This document shows, piece after piece, positions 5,277 through 10,152 of a stretch of DNA of 10,152 nt. Under the pieces are notes generated by a model. The model saw nothing but the letters and a program-made list of their open reading frames with translations. It was not told where the DNA came from and searched no databases. A program made the translations under genes and the position numbers. The stretch's first letter is position 1. Each line of letters opens with the position of its first letter. Source of the stretch: an uncultured Acidobacteriota bacterium (GTDB taxonomy: Bacteria; Acidobacteriota; Thermoanaerobaculia; Gp7-AA8); contig CAMPKJ010000178.1 in the NCBI GenBank assembly GCA_946887105.1, forward strand, positions 1 through 10,152. The letters run 5' to 3'.

Positions 5277-7493
5277 CTAACGCACAGCGCGCCGCCGCGG
5301 CAGCAGGCGCGTCAACCACACCGTCGTGGTCTCACCGCTCTTCCGCGGAATGGTCAGCGCGATCGAGCGCGAGGTGCGCGACGACGGCACGCTGGTCGTT
5401 TTCCACGCGCCGGGAATGGTCAACTGGAACGAGCCGGTCGCGTTTGCGTTCGGATCGGCAACGTCGACGCGCATGCTGTTCTTGTCCGTCATGGTCGCGT
5501 AGACGACCGCCGCGGCATTCGACTGAAAGCCTTCGATCGAGCCCGCACGCCAGAAGGTGATGCCCACCGCGCCGGTGCGTTGGTCGCGCACCGCGGACAC
5601 GATGTCGTTGTTCACCAGGATCGACAGCGGCCGCGAAGCCGTCCACTGCGCCATCGAGGTCGCGGTCATGTTCGGCACGATCACGTACTCCGCGGTCGCG
5701 TTCACCGGCGCGCTCCCGTGATCGAGCCAGAGCGTGACGAACGGTTTCGTGTGCACGGTCGTGTCCGGCGAGCCGCCGAGGGACGCCCACGTGCCGCTGC
5801 GTGTCTCGCGGGCGACGTTCAGATCGACCGGCGCCGGGAACCAGTAGCCGACGCCTTCGAGCAGCGCCCAGTCGTCGCGGCGCGTGAGCTGCGATGACGC
5901 ATTCAGGAGCGGCCACTGATTGACGATCGTCTCGACGCGGTTCGTGGTCGGCGAGGTGATGCTGGTGGTCAGAAACACGATGGCGTCGTCGAAGAAGAAC
6001 CACGACTTGCGCGCGGCCAGGTCCGAGTCGAGCGGCGCCAGTTCCATCGCCGAGACACCGTTGCGGCCGTCGCCGGTACCGCCCGCGAACGAGCGCGTGC
6101 CGTAGCCGTACTCGTCGCTCGCGGTGTCGGCCTTCTGCTCGACCGTCGTGCCGGGCAGGCGGGTCCAGTCGAGCGCGGGCCAGATGTCGCGGCCGAAGTA
6201 TTCGTCGCCGCGCTGGACGAGATAGAAGCGGCCGTCGGATTGACGCGACCCGCGCACGTTTTCGTTGTTCGTCCTCTCGCCCGATTTCGTGCGCGTCGAG
6301 AACATCTTCACCGACGCGAACCAGCCGTCGCGGCGATGCACGGTGTAGTCGGATGCGAAGTAATGGCGATGGCCGGCCGGCCACGCGGGCACCGCGCGCG
6401 CGGATTCGAGCTTCGCCGCCAGCGCGGACAGCTCCGACGGGATCGCGCCGGTCCAGCTGGCGAGCATCTTCGCCGCGGCGCTGCGAATCTCCGCGCCGCG
6501 CGGCGATTCGAACTGCGATGCCTGCAGCAGCGCGGCTATGCCGTTGAAGCCGCTGGTCGTCTCTCGCGCCACTTCGCGGCTGATCACCGAGACATCGAAG
6601 TAGTTTCCGTACAACGTCCAGGCGATGCCGTCGGCGAGGTAGTCGCTGAACGACGCCAGCGAATCCGCCTGCAGTCCGTACGACGTGCCGCCGGTGATGA
6701 GCGCATAGCGCGCCACGTCGTTCGCGAACGAACCGCCGTAGCCGCCGGTGTAGAGCTGCGCGCCGTGCTGATGGAATGAGCGATCGCGCTTGATGCCTTC
6801 GGCCGCGGACGGTTTGGTGACGCTGTTCATCGCGTCGCGGACCGCGGCCAGCCTGCCCGCATCGTCGTCGAGCAATCCGAGACAGAGATGCGTGAACGAA
6901 GACCAGACCAGGTTCTCGCCGGTCGGTACGGGGCCGACCAGGCCGCGGCCGGTGGGGGAACTGCCGATGCGGAAGCGCATCGCGCGCACGAGATCCTCGT
7001 GCGTCTGCGGATCGACTTCGCCTTGCATCAGCACGAGCGTCGGACCGAGGTCGATCGGAATGCCGATGGTCCAGAACCACCAGTTGCCGGTGGGGATGAT
7101 GGTGATGCCGTAGAACGTCTTCGTGTACGCGAGCGCGGCGTCGATCTGCGCGCGCAGCGCCGGATCGCGATACAGCCCCTGGCCGGGAGTGCGATACGCC
7201 TTGGCGAGCACGATCAGCCGCCGCGTGTGATCCCATGGTCCCCAGTAGCCCGCCGGCGAGCCGGAGTAATCGATGTCCATCCAGCTGCCATCGCTGCGCA
7301 TCCAGGTTGGGCCCGTGATCTGCCGGGTGACGGACTCCAGCTCGTGGAGTGCGCGCTGCATGCGCGGAGTGGATGGATCGGCGCCGGACGCGCTGTAGAA
7401 CGCCTCGAACTGCGTCCGCACGACATCGACGCCGGAGGCCTGGAGGTGGACTGCCGTGAACAGGAGGAACGCCAGCGCGAAGGTCTTGTTCAT
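5277..7493 (-). CDS. Secreted polysaccharide lyase family 8 (hyaluronate/chondroitin/xanthan lyase type)
   Basis: A 738-residue protein, close to the usual PL8 length. A signal peptide (MNKTFALAFLLFTAVHLQA) leads into an alpha/alpha-barrel N-terminal half and a beta-rich C-terminal half. Landmarks are GNWWFWTIGIP (136-146), GENLVWSS (192-199, catalytic Asn 194), DRSFHQHGAQLYTGGYG (237-253, catalytic His 243 and Tyr 252), Arg 306 in VSVISREVARE, and the NNEN segment (409-412). The spacing of His, Tyr and Arg (9 and 63 residues) agrees with what I recall for chondroitinase AC. It should cleave uronic-acid glycans by beta-elimination outside the cytoplasm; which glycan cannot be told. The ATG at 7493 is set by the signal peptide. 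There is no obvious ribosome site, and the start lies only 16 bases beyond the cold-shock gene terminator. Confidence 0.87.
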   Translation of the reverse strand: MNKTFALAFLLFTAVHLQASGVDVVRTQFEAFYSASGADPSTPRMQRALHELESVTRQITGPTWMRSDGSWMDIDYSGSPAGYWGPWDHTRRLIVLAKAYRTPGQGLYRDPALRAQIDAALAYTKTFYGITIIPTGNWWFWTIGIPIDLGPTLVLMQGEVDPQTHEDLVRAMRFRIGSSPTGRGLVGPVPTGENLVWSSFTHLCLGLLDDDAGRLAAVRDAMNSVTKPSAAEGIKRDRSFHQHGAQLYTGGYGGSFANDVARYALITGGTSYGLQADSLASFSDYLADGIAWTLYGNYFDVSVISREVARETTSGFNGIAALLQASQFESPRGAEIRSAAAKMLASWTGAIPSELSALAAKLESARAVPAWPAGHRHYFASDYTVHRRDGWFASVKMFSTRTKSGERTNNENVRGSRQSDGRFYLVQRGDEYFGRDIWPALDWTRLPGTTVEQKADTASDEYGYGTRSFAGGTGDGRNGVSAMELAPLDSDLAARKSWFFFDDAIVFLTTSITSPTTNRVETIVNQWPLLNASSQLTRRDDWALLEGVGYWFPAPVDLNVARETRSGTWASLGGSPDTTVHTKPFVTLWLDHGSAPVNATAEYVIVPNMTATSMAQWTASRPLSILVNNDIVSAVRDQRTGAVGITFWRAGSIEGFQSNAAAVVYATMTDKNSMRVDVADPNANATGSFQLTIPGAWKTTSVPSSRTSRSIALTIPRKSGETTTVWLTRLLPRRRAVR

Positions 7494-7509
7494 AGGGGCT
7501 GAAAATTCA

Positions 7510-7535
7510 AAAAGGACGGCGTACGCCGTCCTTTT
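7510..7535 (-). terminator. Rho-independent terminator of the cold-shock gene
   Basis: A perfect 26-base palindrome whose left arm is AAAAGGACGGCGT, centred between 7522 and 7523. On the minus strand the GC stem ends in CCGTCC followed by TTTTT (the T-run covers 7513-7509). It starts about 26 bases after the cold-shock stop codon. Because the palindrome has A-runs on the other side, it could also terminate plus-strand transcription. Confidence 0.88.
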
Positions 7536-7561
7536 CGTCTCGGAGTGGAGTGCTTGCAGGT

Positions 7562-7765
7562 TTAGACGGTGGTGACGTTCGACGCCTGGAGACCCTTCGG
7601 TCCCTGGATCATGTCGAACTCGACCGTGGCGCCTTCCGGCAGCGAGCGGAAGCCGCTCGCCTGGATGGCGGAGAAGTGCACGAACACGTCCTCGCCGTTC
7701 TCGGCCGTGATGAAGCCAAAACCCTTCGCATCGTTGAACCACTTGACTTTGCCAGTGCTGCGCAT
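7562..7765 (-). CDS. Cold-shock domain protein (CspA family)
   Basis: A 67-residue single cold-shock domain that binds single-stranded RNA or DNA and acts as an RNA chaperone. The RNP1 motif KGFGFI (14-19), the RNP2 motif VFVHF (27-31), the opening [10 protein letters not shown] and the ending [13 protein letters not shown] are all canonical. ATG 7765 is chosen because AAGGAG lies 10-11 bases upstream and the domain starts there. The frame stays open further upstream (to 7864), but that part is leader, not protein. It has its own terminator downstream and an AT-rich upstream patch, so it is probably a single-gene unit. A leader of up to about 80-100 bases would suit post-transcriptional cold control, though no specific cold box was identified. 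Confidence 0.96.
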   Translation of the reverse strand: MRSTGKVKWFNDAKGFGFITAENGEDVFVHFSAIQASGFRSLPEGATVEFDMIQGPKGLQASNVTTV

Positions 7766-7845
7766 ACCTCTGATTCTCCTTCTAGTAGACCCCCGGTCAC
7801 CTTCCATAGTTGCCGGACTTGTCGTGTGCCGAGCGCAACTTCCCC

Positions 7846-7864
7846 TCAATACAATAAATTTCAA
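7846..7864 (-). promoter_or_regulatory. AT-rich candidate promoter for the cold-shock gene
   Basis: On the minus strand TTGAAATTTATTGTATTGA is the only AT-rich patch in the 120-base gap upstream of the cold-shock gene. It holds a -35-like TTGAAA and a -10-like TATTGT, but the two are too close to belong together, so the exact elements are unclear. Position and composition are the main support. Confidence 0.3.
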
Positions 7865-7885
7865 GAGGCGGCGCTCGCGGCGTCC

Positions 7886-10132
7886 TCAGCAGCTGAAGTA
7901 GAGGCTCTGCTCGCGCCCGCATACCGCGCATTGCCGCGTGACGATGGTCAGGTCGCGCTCGGCATAGCGGGCATGCTGCGTGTCGGGCATCGAGTAGGCG
8001 CGCGCACCGCACGTGCAATGGCGCGATGCGAGGTGCGCGTCGATGTCGTGCGGGTCGCGGACGGCGAGCGCCGACGCGGGTGCTTCGCCCGGCGCGAACG
8101 CCAACCGCGGAGCAACCGCAGCAGTCTCGGCGGGACGTTTGGTCTTGAGCATGACGATCAGCCCGACGAACATCATCACCATGAATGCAGCCAGGCCCCA
8201 TCGCGTCGCGGGCGAGACGGTGGATGCCGTCACGCGCTGCGGCGGCGCGCCCGCGGCCGGCGGCTGGAGGCGATATCCGATCTCGCTCCAGATGCCGCCG
8301 AGCTTCGTCAGATGTTCCGGCACGTCCTCGACATCGACCGAATCGCGCAGCGAACGGAGCGATTGTCGGATGGTCACGGTGCGCCCGTTGCTGTCGATGG
8401 TGTATTCGTAGCGGAACGTCGGGCTCTCCGTCACCGAGGTGCTTTTCTCGACCGACATCTCCTCGGGGAACGTGAACGTCGCCACCTGCCGGATGTTCAG
8501 CGGCCACGCGAACGCCAGCGGCATCCTGCGGATCATCGTGTCGGGACGCGACAGATAACCGTCGAGCACGCGCGGATACCACGTCCACTGTCCGCCGTCC
8601 CACAATTCGCGCACGCGATACGTTTCGTCGACCACGATCACGTTGCGCTCGCGCTCGTCGATGATGACCGGCGCATCGGCCGCTTCGATCTTCGGCTGAT
8701 CGACCGCCAGATCGTTGATGCGCTCGTGCGCGAAATCATCCGCGGACAGGCTGGCCAGCTCGGAGCGCATCGCATCGGCATCGCCGCCGCTGTAGGTCGT
8801 GCGGATCTCGAGGACGGTCGGCTCGCCGTAGCTCGTGGTCTTGTAGTGCTGCTCGACGACGGTGCTGCCGTTCTGCTGGGTGGAGATCGTGGCGAGCGCT
8901 GTGGTACCGGCGTGAACGATCAGCGCGCGGCCGTAGTTCGGCGTCTCGATCGTGGCCAGCGTGCCGCCCTGATCGGAGATCGTGCCGTCGATCCAATAGG
9001 TCTTGCCGCCGTCGATCACCTGCGCGATGACGTGATCGAAGAGGAACGGTGAGGGAATCCTGGCTGCCAGGCGGTGTTCGAGCCGCGTGTTGACGAGCGC
9101 CGGATGCGCCTGCAGTCCAAGCTCGCGCAACAGCGCCACGAGCAGCAGCGTCTTGTCCTTGCAATCGCCCCAGCGCGTTTCGAGCGTTTCCCACGGCTGA
9201 TGCGGCTCGTGCGAGTTGCGCCCCATCTCGATGCCGAGGTAGCGGATGTCGTCCTGCACGAAGCGGATGGCGGCGGTGATCTGCGCGGTGCGTGTCTTGT
9301 GCTCGTTGCGGAATGTGTTCGCGAGCGCCCGGACTTCCGCGGTGGAACGAGCATCGAGCCGGAACATCGCATCGGCCCAGAGCGCGACCTCGGACCACGA
9401 GGCGAACGCTGTCACCTGCACCGATTTCCACGCCTCGTACCACGACGGAACGGAGTCCTCCAGGTCCAGCGCGGGCAGATCGCGCATCTCCCATGTGTAG
9501 GTGTTGCCCGCGACGACGGGTGACGCCCCGCGCCATTGCAGCGGCCTTGTGCCGTTCCAGAGCAGGCGATGACGGACGCGCCGCGAGGGGACGGAGGAAC
9601 TGAGGCGGTAGGAGTCGGTGTAGCGGTCGCCGAGGAGCGGATTGGCACCATCGACGGACCACGAGTAATCGATCACGTCGCCCGGACGGACGTCCTTCAC
9701 GAACACGAGCGCGGTGCGTTCGCCATCGTAGATCCGGCTGTCGGAATCGTCTTCCTTCTGGATGACGCGGATCTCGTCCGCATCGAGCGCGTCGATGCGC
9801 TTGCCGCCGCGGACGATGGCAATCTCGTGGATCTGCAGCGTCTCGAAGGACGGATCGAAGTCGAACGAAAGCTCGGATGCGTTCTGGACACCGCTCGGCG
9901 ACAGCACCATGCGCGCGGTGCGGAAGAACTGCCATTCGCTGCCGTCGCCGGCGCGGACCTGGTGGTCGTTGACCAGGTCGTAGATGCCCCAGCGGGCGTG
10001 CTGTTTCGCGACCGGCACGTTCGCCGCGATGTCAAGGCGTTCTACCCATGCGGGAGCAGGGCGGACGGAGAACTCGGCGGCGGAGACGCTGAGCGAGAGA
10101 GCACAAATCAGGACCAGGACCGGGGATCGCAA
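7886..10132 (-). CDS. DUF3857 / transglutaminase-like envelope protein with C-terminal Cys motif
   Basis: At least 748 residues. A signal peptide (SPVLVLICALSLSVSAA) is followed by a DUF3857 domain (about 45-230; YDLVNDHQVR, GDVIDYSWSVDG) and a transglutaminase-like domain. The Cys-His-Asp triad fits C324 (TRWGDCKDK), H367 (LFDHVIAQV) and D382 (YWIDGT). Further beta-rich sequence leads to a single membrane helix (WGLAAFMVMMFVGLIVML, 645-662). A tail with C706-x-C708 and C735-x-x-C738 resembles a small zinc ribbon and should be cytoplasmic if the main part is periplasmic. The family is common in envelope loci; its substrate is unknown. The listed start is a TTG. No ATG is available in the signal region and the frame stays open to the window edge, so the true start may lie outside. 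Confidence 0.85.
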   Translation of the reverse strand: MRSPVLVLICALSLSVSAAEFSVRPAPAWVERLDIAANVPVAKQHARWGIYDLVNDHQVRAGDGSEWQFFRTARMVLSPSGVQNASELSFDFDPSFETLQIHEIAIVRGGKRIDALDADEIRVIQKEDDSDSRIYDGERTALVFVKDVRPGDVIDYSWSVDGANPLLGDRYTDSYRLSSSVPSRRVRHRLLWNGTRPLQWRGASPVVAGNTYTWEMRDLPALDLEDSVPSWYEAWKSVQVTAFASWSEVALWADAMFRLDARSTAEVRALANTFRNEHKTRTAQITAAIRFVQDDIRYLGIEMGRNSHEPHQPWETLETRWGDCKDKTLLLVALLRELGLQAHPALVNTRLEHRLAARIPSPFLFDHVIAQVIDGGKTYWIDGTISDQGGTLATIETPNYGRALIVHAGTTALATISTQQNGSTVVEQHYKTTSYGEPTVLEIRTTYSGGDADAMRSELASLSADDFAHERINDLAVDQPKIEAADAPVIIDERERNVIVVDETYRVRELWDGGQWTWYPRVLDGYLSRPDTMIRRMPLAFAWPLNIRQVATFTFPEEMSVEKSTSVTESPTFRYEYTIDSNGRTVTIRQSLRSLRDSVDVEDVPEHLTKLGGIWSEIGYRLQPPAAGAPPQRVTASTVSPATRWGLAAFMVMMFVGLIVMLKTKRPAETAAVAPRLAFAPGEAPASALAVRDPHDIDAHLASRHCTCGARAYSMPDTQHARYAERDLTIVTRQCAVCGREQSLYFSC

Positions 10133-10139
10133 GCGATCG

Positions 10140-10145
10140 ATTGTA
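10140..10145 (-). promoter_or_regulatory. TACAAT, possible -10 element for the DUF3857 gene
   Basis: TACAAT on the minus strand is a 5/6 match to the -10 consensus and lies 7 bases before the TTG at 10132, which would make the message leaderless or nearly so. The -35 region lies outside the window. If translation starts further upstream, this is coding sequence. Confidence 0.25.
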
Positions 10146-10152
10146 AACGGCT

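Noticed and set aside
5332..7236. A 634-codon minus-strand frame inside the lyase gene
   Set aside because: It is a shifted frame of the PL8 gene with Arg-rich composition and no motifs; the PL8 frame holds all catalytic residues.
7550..9052. A 500-codon plus-strand frame
   Set aside because: It is antisense to the cold-shock and DUF3857 genes and shows Arg/Asp/His-rich shadow composition only.

Overview
The base composition is high in G+C and the genes are packed tightly, with no gap over about 120 bases. Gene content suggests a free-living soil or sediment bacterium with a Gram-negative envelope. Evidence for that is a lipoprotein, a secreted polysaccharide lyase and a DUF3857/transglutaminase membrane protein. 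I lean towards Acidobacteriota or a neighbouring phylum, but this rests on general gene style and not on any marker gene.

Left end (3-495): a small DUF559 (Vsr-like nuclease fold) gene lies between two near-identical inverted repeats of about 51 bp, each ending in a perfect 12-bp hairpin. The whole unit looks like a compact mobile or repeat-borne cassette inserted 5 bases after the stop codon of an ATP-grasp gene. Region 501-2536 (minus strand): a two-gene operon with overlapping stop and start, made of a HEAGH zinc metallopeptidase followed by a D-Ala-D-Ala-ligase-like ATP-grasp enzyme. It starts back-to-back with the next operon, with only 24 bases between the two start codons, and those bases contain a perfect 16-bp palindrome.

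Region 2561-5258 (plus strand): an EVE-domain protein, a macro-domain ADP-ribose hydrolase (ATGA overlap), a degenerate response-regulator receiver that lacks the phospho-acceptor Asp, a DUF4349 lipoprotein, and a DinB-superfamily protein (8-base overlap). The first three are clearly one transcription unit. The last two are a translationally coupled pair that may or may not belong to it.

Region 5277-10132 (minus strand): three genes read right to left. They are a large DUF3857/transglutaminase-like protein with a C-terminal Cys motif, a cold-shock protein with its own perfect-palindrome terminator, and a secreted family 8 polysaccharide lyase. The lyase converges on the DinB gene.

The parts that look least ordinary are the inverted-repeat-bounded DUF559 cassette, the EVE-macro-pseudoreceiver operon, and the symmetric palindromic control region that separates that operon from the peptidase/ATP-grasp pair.
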